Shown: piece by piece, positions 8,383 through 17,479 of the stretch
How positions within the stretch are numbered: the stretch's first letter is position 1
How the letters are laid out: each line of letters starts with the position of its first letter
The notes under the pieces: model-generated
Told to the model about the DNA's origin: nothing
The model's input: the letters and a program-made list of their open reading frames with translations, nothing else
Database searches by the model: none
Assembly (NCBI RefSeq): GCF_018388465.1
Contig: NZ_CP074404.1
Span: 930,001-994,000 of the forward strand
DNA from: Cellulomonas fengjieae
GTDB lineage: Bacteria > Actinomycetota > Actinomycetes > Actinomycetales > Cellulomonadaceae
Length of the DNA stretch: 64,000 nt
Direction: 5' to 3'
Program-made: the position numbers and the translations under genes

Positions 8383-9435
8383 TCAGCGGTCGAGGTTGAG
8401 GATGCGCAGGCCGCCGAAGGGCCGCCCCGCGGCGTCGCGTGCCACGACGTCGAACGCCTGCAGCGCGCCCGCCACCCCGGTGTGCTTCAGCGCGAGCTGC
8501 GCGAACGTGCCCTCGCGGCCCACCGTGGTGACCAGCCGACCGGCACCCCAGTCGCGGGCGCGCAGCGCGGGCCGGTCCGCGAGCATCGGCGCCACCCGCT
8601 TGCCGACACCCAGGAGCTGGTGCACGTCGAGCTCCCCGAGCCCGTCGATGCTCAGCGTCCCCTGCACGGCCTTGCGGCTGAAGGCGATCGGCACGTCGGG
8701 CCTGCCCCGGGTCCCGGCCAGGACCAGGCGCTTGCGGCCGACCTCCGGGATCGTGATCTCGCGCAGCGAGCGCAGCAGCCACTGCTCACCGATGCCCAGG
8801 TCCCGCGACCTCAGCGGCAGCAGGTCGAGCGCGAACTCGCCACCGTTCTCGGGACCGAAGACCTGGAACGTGAAGTTGACGGTCGCGTCCTTGAGCACGG
8901 CGATGTTGCGCTGGCCCTGGTGGGGGTCGTTGATGACGTCGTAGGTGGTGGTGTCCGGCACGGGCCCGCCGTCGGGCACGGAGTAGGCGTTGGCGACGAG
9001 GCACAGGTGCCCGTTGCTGGTGCCCTCGATGTCGGCTGCCGTCGGCGTCCACGGGATGGCGCCCAGCACGGGGTCCTGGATCTGGCACGTGATCACGTGG
9101 GGGTCCGCGGAGCTGGTGCCGCCCGAGCCCGGCTCGATCGACGCCGCGAACCCGGTCAGCTTGCGGCGCGCGTTGAACGGCTGGAACGGGCCGACGAACG
9201 GGTTCATCACGTACGCGTCGACGCGCACGTCCTCGATCGCCGTGGTCCTGTTGGCGTTGGAGACCCGCACCTTGACCGTGGTGGCCTGGCCGACCTTCGT
9301 CTGCGTCTGGCTCACGCCGCCGGACAGGAAGATGCTCGTGTTGTTCCACTGGGGGTTGGTGCCGGTGTACGGCCGCACGCCGGCAGTGTCGGTCGCCCCG
9401 GGGAGGCCGAAGTCGACGCTGAGGAAGATGCTCAT
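8383..9435 (-). CDS. beta-rich tail-associated protein (fibre/appendage candidate)
   Basis: The product is 350 aa, with a strong AAAGGAG Shine-Dalgarno before the ATG at 9435. The N-terminal ~200 residues read like a beta-sandwich (TKVGQATTVKVRVSNANR, then IEDVRVDAYVMNPFVGPF), with a conserved-looking segment INDPHQGQRNIAVLKDATVN. The C-terminal ~130 residues (IPEVGRKRLVLAGTRGRPDV, FDVVARDAAGRPFGG) are also beta-rich. There is no signal peptide. Its place directly after the 204-aa fibre-like gene and before the effector candidate suggests an external appendage or cargo-related component. No named family is recognised. Confidence 0.55.
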   Translation of the reverse strand: MSIFLSVDFGLPGATDTAGVRPYTGTNPQWNNTSIFLSGGVSQTQTKVGQATTVKVRVSNANRTTAIEDVRVDAYVMNPFVGPFQPFNARRKLTGFAASIEPGSGGTSSADPHVITCQIQDPVLGAIPWTPTAADIEGTSNGHLCLVANAYSVPDGGPVPDTTTYDVINDPHQGQRNIAVLKDATVNFTFQVFGPENGGEFALDLLPLRSRDLGIGEQWLLRSLREITIPEVGRKRLVLAGTRGRPDVPIAFSRKAVQGTLSIDGLGELDVHQLLGVGKRVAPMLADRPALRARDWGAGRLVTTVGREGTFAQLALKHTGVAGALQAFDVVARDAAGRPFGGLRILNLDR

Positions 9436-9467
9436 GGGTGCTCCTTTGTCGGTCCGGCGGGTGCCGG

Positions 9468-10082
9468 TCAGGCGAGATAGCTGATCTGGAAGCCGGACAG
9501 GCTGACGCTGTCGGTGACGGCGGCGTTGTCGAGGGTCGCCAGCACGAAGTAGCGGAACGTCGTGTTGTCGACCACCGCGAACGCGGGATCGACGGCGACC
9601 GTGTTGTCGAACGGGTTGGCGTCGCCCGTGACGCGGGCGAGGCGGTCGCTCGCGCCACCCCCCGCCAGCCGGGCGCGCATGAGGTTGACCCGCAGGGATC
9701 CTGCGCCGCTGTTGACTCCCGTCGCCCGCAGGCTCGAGACGCGGACCCCCTGCGGCAGCACCGCGGGGGCGATCCCCGACAGCGCCGTCTGCGCGGGTGG
9801 CCGGACGGCGTTGCCCGAGGTGTCGAGCGCCCAGGTGCCCCCGCCCGTGGTGGCCACGAGGATCGGGGGCAGCGTCACGACGCGTGTCTGTGCACCCGGT
9901 CCGGCCTCGAGGCCGTCGAGCACCGTGTCGATCTGCGACACGACACCGGCCAGCGCGCCGAGGTCCGACTGCAGCGCCGCGAAGCGCACGTTGAACCCGT
10001 TCGGTCCGGACGCCTGCACCCGGTCGCGGTTGTCGACCCACGGGGTGTGGCTGAAGGTCGGTGTGAAGCTCACGCTAGCCAT
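9468..10082 (-). CDS. short tail-fibre-like protein
   Basis: The product is 204 aa. The N-terminus FSHTPWVDNRDRVQASGPNG and NGFNVRFAALQSDLGALAGV resembles the start of many tail-fibre or appendage proteins. A short helical stretch (~40-60) follows, then a beta-rich, Gly/Ala-rich body with no Cys. It overlaps the end of the 1035-aa gene by eight bases (10075-10082) and has an AAGGGGAC ribosome site. I infer a trimeric fibre or adaptor attached to the baseplate; only the N-terminal resemblance and operon position support this. Confidence 0.5.
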   Translation of the reverse strand: MASVSFTPTFSHTPWVDNRDRVQASGPNGFNVRFAALQSDLGALAGVVSQIDTVLDGLEAGPGAQTRVVTLPPILVATTGGGTWALDTSGNAVRPPAQTALSGIAPAVLPQGVRVSSLRATGVNSGAGSLRVNLMRARLAGGGASDRLARVTGDANPFDNTVAVDPAFAVVDNTTFRYFVLATLDNAAVTDSVSLSGFQISYLA

Positions 10083-13000
10083 GCGATGTCCCCTTCCTCA
10101 GTGAACGGACGGCCCGGTGCAAGCGGAACGCCGGGTAGGTGAAGCTCGGGTCGATGCCGCCGGGGGTCGAACCCAGCTCGACGACAGCCGACCGGAGCTG
10201 TTCGGTCAGCACCTCGACGCCCACCGGGTGCAGCGTGTGCAGCGCATTCATCAGGAGGTAGTACTGGTCGCGCGAGATACGCGCCCCGGCCAGCTCCGGG
10301 CGCAGCCGCACCTCGAACGCGTACGGTCCGGGCGCGCCCGCCTCGCGCAGGGTCGCGCGCACCCAGCTGCGGCCGGGCACCCGCGCGGTGACGGCGACGG
10401 TCGGTGCGGTCGTCGACATCAGCTGGACCCCCTGCCGGTCGGGCGCGGTCGGCACCACCTGTGCGCTGGACCAGCCCAGCCGCGAGGTCGCCGAGACGTC
10501 GGCCGGTGCGGGGGAGACGGTCAGGACGACGGTGTTGCCGACCTCGAGCTCGGTCGGCCCGTCGACGCCGACCGGGTCGCCCGGCGGCCCCGCGACGACG
10601 ACCGTGGCTCCCGCCCGGGCGACGTAGGCGAACCCGACGGCGTGCGCGGCGACGCCGAGGCGGTCCGCACCGAGCACCGAGTGCGTCAGGACCAGACGTC
10701 GCCCCTCCCGCGCCAGGTCCCCGGCGGGCGCCGCGGGCCGGTACGCCTCGGCGAGCGTCAGCTGTCCCGGTTGGCCGGCGGCGTCGAGCGCGTCGAGCAG
10801 CGCGACGAGCGGCGCCACGAGCCCGCGGTCCACCTGCGCGTCCTGTGGTGCAGGCCCGAGCGTCACGCGGGGGTCGGTGAGCGTCGCCAGGTAGGCGGGG
10901 TCGAACCCCGGTGCGGGCGGTCCGACGATGCTCTCCGCGACGCCCTGCGTGCCGTCCTCCGCGATGGCCGCACCGTCGGCCAGCGGGCCGGGCAGGGCGC
11001 GCACGGTCACGGTGACGGTCGTGGTCCGCCCCCGGTGCACGACGTCCGCCGACAGCGCGAGCGGACCGGGCGCCGACGCGGTCAGCGTGGCCGTGGCCGC
11101 ACCGGGTGCGGTGGGCACGAGCGTGGCGCGATCGGCCGCGCCGAGCAGCGAGAAGCGAACCTCGGCGTCGATCGGCACGGTGGCGCCGGTGAACGTGGGC
11201 GTGCCGAGCGAGACCTCGACGAGCGTCGGGATGCCGACGTCGATCCGGGGTGTCCCGCCGGCCTGGAGCACCGGACCCGCACCCGTCGGCCCCAGCAGCA
11301 GCGAGCGCCCCGGTGCGCAGGCGGCGTAGACGATCCCGCCGGCGCGGTGCTCCACCAGGTCGAACCCCGCCCGGTGCGCGAGCGCGGCCAGGCGACCCGG
11401 CCCGACCGCCGCGGGCGTGAGCACGACGGCCCGTCCGTCGGCGCGGGCGTCCCGCGCGGCTGCGTCCCAGCCGGAGCGCACGTGGACGCCGCCGGAGAGT
11501 CCCGCGGCGTCGAACAGGTCGGCGAGCCGGGTCAGGGCCGCGGCGGTCGGCGGGCGCATCAGGCGGGGGTCGGGGGCGGGAAGTCCCGGCTCCCGGGTGG
11601 GGTCCGCGGCGACGGGCGCGAACGAGACGCGCGGGTCCGCGCAGCGCCCGAGCAGGTCCGGGTCGGCCGCACCGTCGGCCGCCGGCCACATCGTGTCCTC
11701 GCGTACCCCGGGCCGGCCGTCGCCGTCGATGCTCTCCATCGACGGGACCGCCTCCGGCCAGACGCGCAGCACCGTCCCACCCGTCCAGGCGGGTCCGTCG
11801 GTGTCGTCCACGACGAACGGGTCGGCCACGCCGTCGACCACCGGTACGAGACGGTTGAGCACCGCCTGGAGCCGGGCCGGGGTGGGCAGCTCCCAGCGGC
11901 GGAACAGCGCGAGCCGCCTGCGGTAGCTGTCGTCCGACTCGCCCAGCACGGGGTGGAAGTGGCGGCGCGCGACCGAGCTCAGGCGCACCTCGTCGAGGGA
12001 ACCCCGGAACCCCGACGCGTCGGGGCCGAGGACCACGTCGCCCGGTCCCTGCACCGCGCCGAGCACGCCGCTCGCCACCGCGGACTCCAGGCCGTCGACC
12101 ACCACCGAGAGGCGCGACGACCCGGCGTCGCGGGCCAGGACGAGCGCGACGTGCGTGAACCGCTCGGTGGGCAGGTCGACCGCCGCCGAGACGCTCAGCG
12201 CGGTCGTGCCGTCGTCGACGGTCGCGCGCACCGACTGCCGACCGCCCAGGCCGAGGTCGCCGACGTCGAGGGCCCAGGACGGGCTGCCCGCCGGTCCCCG
12301 GCGCGCGACGAAACCCAGGGTGGACCCGGGGTCGGGCCGCACGAACAGCTCCACCGTGAGCCCGTCGCCGGCCGCGGCGTCGAAGTCGGTGTGCGAGGCG
12401 AGCGTCACCGCGCCGGGGCCGGGGAAGCGGAGCCCGCGGTCGTAGCGACCGACGGCGCCCACGGTCGCGGCGCCCGACGGCGTCCCGTGGTGGGGCGTGC
12501 GGCCGGGGAAGACGGCGGCGGCGTCCGCGACCGCGGGGACCGCACCCGGGGCGTCGTCGAGGTGCAGGAGCGCGACCGTCCCGTCGTCCACGGAGTACGG
12601 CGTCGGAGGGAAGCGGGGTACCGCCAGGTCCGCGCCGACCAGGTCGAGGCCGGCTCCGCCGGTGCGGGCCACGACGCGCTGGTCGTGCACCTCGCGGGCG
12701 AGGCGGGCGAGCCGGTCGCGCTCGGCGCCGAGCACCCACAGCAGGCGGGCGGTCGTGCCGAGCAGCGCGGTGACCTCCCACCGGTCGGCCGTGGTCCCCG
12801 TGGCCGGCGGGTCGGGCTCGCGGAGCGCCGTCAGGCGGGCGCCCGCGCTCGCGGCGGCGGGCAGCGGCAGCGCGACGCTGTCGCCCGCACCGAGGCCGCT
12901 GACGTCGACGGGGACCGTGAAGACGCCCGCCACGGGGTCGGTGCCGTCGACCTCGACCACGGTCCCCCCGGACGCCCGTGCCCGCAGGACGTAGCTGGCC

Positions 13001-13182
13001 TCGGGGGAGCGCCCGTACAGCGCCTGGTGCTCGGTGAACGCGTACGGCGCCACCGCGGCGGCGCCGGGCACGGCACCGGCCAGCAGCGTGAGGTCGAGGG
13101 CGTCGGCCCCGCGGGCGAAGGGCAGCGTCAGGCGCCCCCGCATGCCGTGCACCGCCGCGGGTGGACGCAGGGCCGGGATCAC
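10075..13182 (-). CDS. 1035-aa baseplate/tail-tip protein with LamG domain and duplicated C-terminal module
   Basis: The GTG start overlaps the stop of the J-like gene (GTGA). Residues ~215-405 form a LamG/concanavalin-A-like fold (YDRGLRFPGPGAVTL, GLTVELFVRPDPG, closing FRGSLDEVRLSSVARR). ESDDSYRRRLALFRRWELPT (~419) resembles the tail protein I/wedge helix. Residues ~515-765 and ~765-985 are two diverged copies of one module: DPRVSF / DPRVTL, then DGRAVVLT / EGRRLVLT, then AHRAGFDLV / AHAVGFAYV, each followed by an Ig-like stretch. The protein takes the Afp12-like position of other contractile systems, so it probably joins the baseplate and contacts a carbohydrate or cell-wall ligand. That last role is inference. 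Confidence 0.7.
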   Translation of the reverse strand: MIPALRPPAAVHGMRGRLTLPFARGADALDLTLLAGAVPGAAAVAPYAFTEHQALYGRSPEASYVLRARASGGTVVEVDGTDPVAGVFTVPVDVSGLGAGDSVALPLPAAASAGARLTALREPDPPATGTTADRWEVTALLGTTARLLWVLGAERDRLARLAREVHDQRVVARTGGAGLDLVGADLAVPRFPPTPYSVDDGTVALLHLDDAPGAVPAVADAAAVFPGRTPHHGTPSGAATVGAVGRYDRGLRFPGPGAVTLASHTDFDAAAGDGLTVELFVRPDPGSTLGFVARRGPAGSPSWALDVGDLGLGGRQSVRATVDDGTTALSVSAAVDLPTERFTHVALVLARDAGSSRLSVVVDGLESAVASGVLGAVQGPGDVVLGPDASGFRGSLDEVRLSSVARRHFHPVLGESDDSYRRRLALFRRWELPTPARLQAVLNRLVPVVDGVADPFVVDDTDGPAWTGGTVLRVWPEAVPSMESIDGDGRPGVREDTMWPAADGAADPDLLGRCADPRVSFAPVAADPTREPGLPAPDPRLMRPPTAAALTRLADLFDAAGLSGGVHVRSGWDAAARDARADGRAVVLTPAAVGPGRLAALAHRAGFDLVEHRAGGIVYAACAPGRSLLLGPTGAGPVLQAGGTPRIDVGIPTLVEVSLGTPTFTGATVPIDAEVRFSLLGAADRATLVPTAPGAATATLTASAPGPLALSADVVHRGRTTTVTVTVRALPGPLADGAAIAEDGTQGVAESIVGPPAPGFDPAYLATLTDPRVTLGPAPQDAQVDRGLVAPLVALLDALDAAGQPGQLTLAEAYRPAAPAGDLAREGRRLVLTHSVLGADRLGVAAHAVGFAYVARAGATVVVAGPPGDPVGVDGPTELEVGNTVVLTVSPAPADVSATSRLGWSSAQVVPTAPDRQGVQLMSTTAPTVAVTARVPGRSWVRATLREAGAPGPYAFEVRLRPELAGARISRDQYYLLMNALHTLHPVGVEVLTEQLRSAVVELGSTPGGIDPSFTYPAFRLHRAVRSLRKGTSHG

Positions 13183-14488
13183 GGGATCACCACCTCGATG
13201 TCGTCCAGGCCCGAGTCCGGCCGGAACACCGCGAGCTCGGTGGGGGCCATCACGAGGTTCTCGCCCACCCCCGCCTCGTAGGCCACGGACTGGAAGCCGA
13301 CGGGTCCCAGGCTGAACCGACCGAACACCGCGGGCCCGCGGCGCAGGTGCATCGCCTGCACGTCGAGGACGCCCGCCTCGTCGGTGAAGGCGCGCATCAC
13401 CTGGGCGAACAGCACATCACCGCCCAGCCGCAGCCCCGCCGCCTCGGCACCCACGCGCTCGAGCACCCTGGCGAGCAGCGCGTCCTTGTCGTAGCCGGGC
13501 TGCACGACGACGCGTGCGCGGACCCCGACGTCGATGTGGTCCGCCTCGATCACGTTCGGGTGCACGCCGGGTGGGCGGACCAGGTCCAGCGCCTCCCGCA
13601 CCCGCTCCAGCCGCGCACGGGGCCCTGCGGCAGCCACGGCCACCGGAACTCGTGCGCCACCACGACGTCGAACAGGTAGGGCTCGCCGAAGCGCCGCTCC
13701 GCGGCGAACAGCCGCCGGCCGAAGTCGAAGAGGCCGAAGTACGACTGCGAGACGTCGACGCCGCCCAGCGGGTCGGAGATGAGCACGTCCACGACGCCGT
13801 CGACGGCGAGGACCGCCTGCTGCACGGCCTCGATGGTCCAGAGCGTGCGCGACGTGCCGACCAGCCGGCCGCGATAGACGTCGTCGGGCTCGGGGGTGGT
13901 CCCGCCTGCCGTCGGGGCGGCGTTGGCCACCGAGATCGTCGCCGGGCCGAGGTCGGCGAAGTACACCGCGGCGTGCGCCGCCTCGATCGCGGCGATGCCG
14001 CCCGCCGGGACGTCCCCGGCGGGGCCGCGGTCGAGCGCGAGGACCGGGGTCGTCGCCTCCGGCGCGGTGGCGGTGAGCGTGACGGCGCGGGTCGTGGTGA
14101 ACAGGGTCCCCGAGGCGGTGGTCAGCACTGTCGCCTCGTTGACCAGGTACGTCCGGCCCGGGACGCCGCCGCTCAGCGTCAGGGTGACCTCGCCGGCCGC
14201 GTGCTCGGTGCGCCGGTCGACGCCGACGTCCTCGCCGAGCAGGTCGAGGCTCGCGCCGTCCGCCGTGGAGGGGAAGCCGGCGTAGTAGCTCCACTCCAGC
14301 CGCTTCCACAGCTCGGCGTCCTCGCCGGCCGTCACCTCGAGGATCTTGCGCAACGGGCTCGTGGCGGTCAGGTCGACGTCCGCGCCGAACGCGGCACGCG
14401 CCCTCGCCAACGACTCCGCCAGGACGACGTCCAGCCCCTTGACGACGTAGCCGTCGTCGGTGACCCCGTACGGCATCATCTCGCTCAC
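13179..14488 (-). pseudogene. baseplate J-like wedge protein, split by a -1 frameshift
   Basis: The N-terminal part (14488 down to about 13622) starts at a GTG overlapping the previous stop (GTGA) and reads as baseplate J: TSPLRKILEVTAGEDAELW, ADGASLDLLGEDVGV, GVVDVLISDPLGGVDVSQ, ending near FRWPWLPQG. The frame then runs into low-quality sequence and stops at 13550. The natural continuation, RLERVREALDLVRPPGVHPN through to EVVIP, is in the -1 frame and ends at 13179. Joined, the product is about 436 aa, a normal J length. The shift maps to ggggccc (13619-13625). Whether it is a mutation, an assembly error or programmed frameshifting cannot be decided here. J is a structural component of the baseplate wedge. 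Confidence 0.75.
13619..13625 (-). other. G GGC CCC heptamer at the J-gene frame change
   Basis: On the coding strand the seven bases read G GGC CCC in the N-terminal frame (third base of CAG plus GGC CCC). This fits the X XXY YYZ pattern for -1 slippage, and the shifted frame continues exactly into the J C-terminus. The run is also a homopolymer pair, where a single missing base in sequencing or replication would have the same effect. Confidence 0.45.
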
Positions 14489-14985
14489 CACCTCACGTCT
14501 GCCAGGACCTGCACGGTCGCTGCCGCGCCGGTCGTCGGGTCGGAAGCCGGGTCGGTCAGGTCGGCCGCGAGCGGGACGGGGGTGACCGTGATCTCGACGA
14601 GCGCGGTGCGGACGTCGCCGGCGCCGCCGTCGGTGCCCGGGTGCGCGGCGAGGTACTCCGGGTCGTCGTCGAACAGCACGCGGTCCACGCTCGCGACCCG
14701 GGGGTCGCCCGCGAGCGACCGGATGATGCTCAGGCGCAGCACGTCCTTGACCATGGGCCGCGGCAGCGCGGCGGTGAACGTGTCCCGCACGTCCAGGCCG
14801 TACCGCACGTCGAGCCGGTCGCTGGCCCAGGGGGTGGCGAGCCGCAGCTCCAGCCCTTGACGCAGGCACGCCACGCCGCCGACCTCCTCGAGGCGCCCGG
14901 CGTCGAGCACGAGGTCGCCGTCGTCGAGCGCGAGCGCCCGGCCGTAGGCCGCCTGCTCGCGGGCGCCGCGCGATCCGGCGCTCAT
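14485..14985 (-). CDS. gp25/GPW-like baseplate wedge protein
   Basis: The product is 166 aa, starting at an ATG that overlaps the PAAR stop (ATGA at 14982-14985) and ending in a GTGA overlap with the J gene. The core LRQGLELRLATPWASDRLDV followed by YGLDVRDTF, VKDVLRLSIIRSLAGDPRVA and SVDRVLFDDD matches the gp25-like plan (initiation of a fixed-length operon-order wedge next to J). Residues 1-40 form an extra N-terminal segment and the C-terminus has a beta strand pair (RTALVEITVTPVPL). In contractile systems gp25 ties the sheath start to the baseplate. The assignment rests on order and moderate sequence resemblance. Confidence 0.65.
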   Translation of the reverse strand: MSAGSRGAREQAAYGRALALDDGDLVLDAGRLEEVGGVACLRQGLELRLATPWASDRLDVRYGLDVRDTFTAALPRPMVKDVLRLSIIRSLAGDPRVASVDRVLFDDDPEYLAAHPGTDGGAGDVRTALVEITVTPVPLAADLTDPASDPTTGAAATVQVLADVRW

Positions 14986-15326
14986 GACGTCACCAGCGAC
15001 GAGTGGCCCGCCGAACGGACGCTCCACTGCCCGGGCCCGTCCGCGGAGACGCCGTCCGTCAGGCCGCGCGCATCGGTGGTCAGCACCTTGTGCCCGCCCA
15101 CGGACAGCTTCGTGGCCTCCCCGGCCAGCAGTGAGGTGACCGCCAGGCACGGCTTCGTCGAGCTGGTCGCCGGTGTGCCGCAGCCGCTGATCGTGGCGCC
15201 CAGGACGTCGAGCCTGGCGAGCGCCGCCCTGCCCCCGACGGTGAGCGCCGTGCGTCCGCCGGTGAGCGTGACGGAGCCGCCGTGCGCGCACGCGAGCTGG
15301 GAGCCGACGGTCAGGACGGTGGCCAT
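14982..15326 (-). CDS. PAAR-like spike-tip protein
   Basis: The product is 114 aa, starting MATVLTVGSQLACAHGG. Cys13, His15, Cys49, Cys60 and His79 are spaced like the metal-binding Cys/His set of PAAR-like (DUF4280-type) tips; repeated short beta units (GGRTALTVGG, ATKLSVGGHKVLTT, ARGLTDG) fit the conical fold. Its ATG shares one base with the stop of the hub-spike gene (TGATG). The protein would cap the spike and sharpen it for membrane puncture, and it may carry cargo. The C-terminal ~25 residues are a short extension without a recognisable toxin domain. Confidence 0.8.
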   Translation of the reverse strand: MATVLTVGSQLACAHGGSVTLTGGRTALTVGGRAALARLDVLGATISGCGTPATSSTKPCLAVTSLLAGEATKLSVGGHKVLTTDARGLTDGVSADGPGQWSVRSAGHSSLVTS

Positions 15327-17038
15327 CACGCCACCTCCACGGACGAGCCGTCGATGCTCAGGGAGACCTGGCCGTTGCCGAAGGTGAGCTTCTTGTGGTC
15401 GGTGGTCACCGACACCGCCCCCTGCGCGTCGATCGTGATCCTGGTGCCGCTCGCGTGCTCGATGGTGATCGTGTCGTCCGCGGGGACGGTGGGTCGCGTG
15501 CCGACGGCCGGCAGCGCCGAGGCGCCGACGAGGACGTGCAGCGCCCTGGCCTGCAGCACCCGCGCGCCCCGGGCGTCGACGAGGTCGTTGACGCCCTTGC
15601 CGGTCGGCCGTCCGTCGGAGCCCAGCTCGGTGGGCAGGGCCAGCCACCAGTCGCCGGCCTGGTTGGGCGGTGGCGCGGCGGCGGGCTCGGTGGGCCAGAG
15701 CCAGCCCGCGACGACCGCGTCGTTGGTCAGGGAGCGGTTGTGGGCCAGCAGCGCGCGCATCCCCGGGTAGACGGGCGTGACCAGCCCGACCTTGTCGAAG
15801 GCGAACACCGAGGCGACCGGCTTCTTGACCAGCTCGTCCTCGGTGGAGACGGGGCTGTCCGTGCTCGGTGCGGTGACGCCCCGGGCGGGGGTCTGGGCGT
15901 AGTGCATCGTGACGCGGTGCTTGTCACCCTGCGCGGCGCCGTCCCCGGCCACGTACGCGGTGACCTGCCCGACGTCGACGGCGGGGTTGTCCTGCCGCGC
16001 GGCGAGCATGGCCCGGTTGAACTCGTCCACCACGCGCGTGGCCGGCGTCGCGGCCGGCGCGCGGGCGCCGCCCGTGACGTCGGCGAGCACGAGCTCGCAC
16101 ACGTAGCCCGACTTCACCGAGTAGGTGGTGGTCAGCGCGCTGATCCGCAGGGTGCCGGACGCCCCCGGGGCCTTCGAGACGATCGACTGCCCGACCCGCA
16201 GGCCGGGGTGCCCGAGGACCGTGACGGTGTGCCCGTCGGTCACGGCCCGGTCGGCCGGTGAGGCCGGGGCCGACGCCGCGGCACCCGCCGCGGGCCGGTC
16301 GGTCTGGGCGCTGCCGAGCTGGACGATGTTGTCGGCGATCTCCACGGGCGCGCGGTCCCGCCCGACGGCCGCGCCGATGGCGACGACCCCGTCCCCGACG
16401 ACCAGCGCCTTGCCGGCCAGCTCGGTCAGCTGCGAGAGGGCCGACAGCACCGAGCCGCTGCGGACGGTGAAGTCCCGGGTCGACGCACCCAGCGAGGACC
16501 CGTCCGCGAGCCGCAGGCCGCCCGCCGGTGCCGTGACGCTGCTCAGGAGGCGGCGCACGACGGCGTCGAGGTCGCCCGAGCCGCGTAGGGTCCCCGCGGC
16601 GCGGGTGTGCAGCAGGAGGTAGCCGGTCTCCTCCTGCCCCCGGAGCACCACCTTGGCGCGCCCGTCCTCGCCGATCGTGGCGTCGATGTCCACGATCCGG
16701 CCGCGGAGCACCGGGTGGTTGCCGAACACGATCCGGGGGTCGTCGAGGTAGCCCAAGCTGATCGCGACGTGCAGGGCGCCGTCGTGGTTGGCGGACCGGA
16801 GGATCTCGGTGTCCTTGCTGGGCAGGTCGTAGACCGTCACGGCGAACGTGGTCGCGGTCGCCCCCTCGCGCGCCGTGATCGTCACGTCGGCGTCGAGCAC
16901 CAGGCCCAGCCCGTACACACTGTTGCTGATCGTCAGGGGCAGGCCGAATCCGAACGCCGAGGCCAGGGCACCCAGTGCGCCCCCGCCCGCACCCGCGGCG
17001 CTGATCACCACCTTGTGCCAGAGCACGATGCCGTTCAT
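15326..17038 (-). CDS. baseplate hub-spike fusion (gp27-gp5/VgrG-like)
   Basis: The product is 570 aa. The N-terminal ~330 residues contain hub-type segments (ADVTITAREGATATTFAVTV, VLRGRIVDIDATIG, RDFTVRSGSVLSALSQLTEL, LRISALTTTYSVKSGYVCEL). An OB-fold-like section follows (VTAYVAGDGAAQGDKHRVTM, VTPVYPGMRALLAH, AGDWWLALP). The C-terminus is a short repetitive beta spike (TITIEHASGTRITID, AQGAVSVTTDHKKLTFG, GQVSLSIDGSSVEVA), the usual trimeric helix ending just before a PAAR gene. The ATG overlaps the stop of the plug gene. This is the central piercing element of the particle. Confidence 0.8.
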   Translation of the reverse strand: MNGIVLWHKVVISAAGAGGGALGALASAFGFGLPLTISNSVYGLGLVLDADVTITAREGATATTFAVTVYDLPSKDTEILRSANHDGALHVAISLGYLDDPRIVFGNHPVLRGRIVDIDATIGEDGRAKVVLRGQEETGYLLLHTRAAGTLRGSGDLDAVVRRLLSSVTAPAGGLRLADGSSLGASTRDFTVRSGSVLSALSQLTELAGKALVVGDGVVAIGAAVGRDRAPVEIADNIVQLGSAQTDRPAAGAAASAPASPADRAVTDGHTVTVLGHPGLRVGQSIVSKAPGASGTLRISALTTTYSVKSGYVCELVLADVTGGARAPAATPATRVVDEFNRAMLAARQDNPAVDVGQVTAYVAGDGAAQGDKHRVTMHYAQTPARGVTAPSTDSPVSTEDELVKKPVASVFAFDKVGLVTPVYPGMRALLAHNRSLTNDAVVAGWLWPTEPAAAPPPNQAGDWWLALPTELGSDGRPTGKGVNDLVDARGARVLQARALHVLVGASALPAVGTRPTVPADDTITIEHASGTRITIDAQGAVSVTTDHKKLTFGNGQVSLSIDGSSVEVA

Positions 17039-17454
17039 CGCACACCCACCCGGGCGCGCAGGACCGAGCCGAACGCGCCGGCACCGTTGAGGTTCCCGAC
17101 CGCGATGCGTACCTCGTCGACCACGAGGACGAGCTCCGCCGCGGTGTGCACCAGGCCCGGCAGGAACCGGCGGCGCAGCAGCGGGACGGGCGTGCCGTCC
17201 GGCGACTGCCGGACCACGACGCCGACGAGCATGCCCTGGGCGGGCGAGGTCGCCGAGCCCACCACGTCGATCGTGGTGCGGCGGTCGGCCTCCTGGTCCA
17301 GGAGGTGCTCGGGCACGTCGACGTACAGCTCGAACCGGTAGGTGCGCTCCGCCATGCCGAGCAGGAAGGACTGGGGGAAGCCGTCGTCGGCGTCGACGGG
17401 CAGCGTCCGCAGGCCGACGGTCGACGCCGCGGTGGCCGGCACGGGTGCGGTCAC
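17035..17454 (-). CDS. baseplate plug-like protein (Pam3 gp18 type)
   Basis: The product is 139 aa with a GTG start preceded by AGGAGG. The pattern RTYRFELYVDVPEHLLD, a middle domain with two hydrophobic strands, and LVHTAAELVLVVDEVRI resembles small phage baseplate-plug proteins found beside the hub in simple contractile tails. Its ATGA overlap with the hub-spike gene supports direct assembly with it. The family name is a best guess from pattern and order. Confidence 0.55.
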   Translation of the reverse strand: MTAPVPATAASTVGLRTLPVDADDGFPQSFLLGMAERTYRFELYVDVPEHLLDQEADRRTTIDVVGSATSPAQGMLVGVVVRQSPDGTPVPLLRRRFLPGLVHTAAELVLVVDEVRIAVGNLNGAGAFGSVLRARVGVR

Positions 17455-17479
17455 GATGAGCCTCCTGTTCGGGTGCGGG

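Noticed and set aside
10117..13281. 1054-aa open frame on the plus strand opposite the LamG baseplate gene
   Set aside because: Same GC-driven shadow; its translation has no recognisable motif while the minus strand has LamG and duplicated modules.
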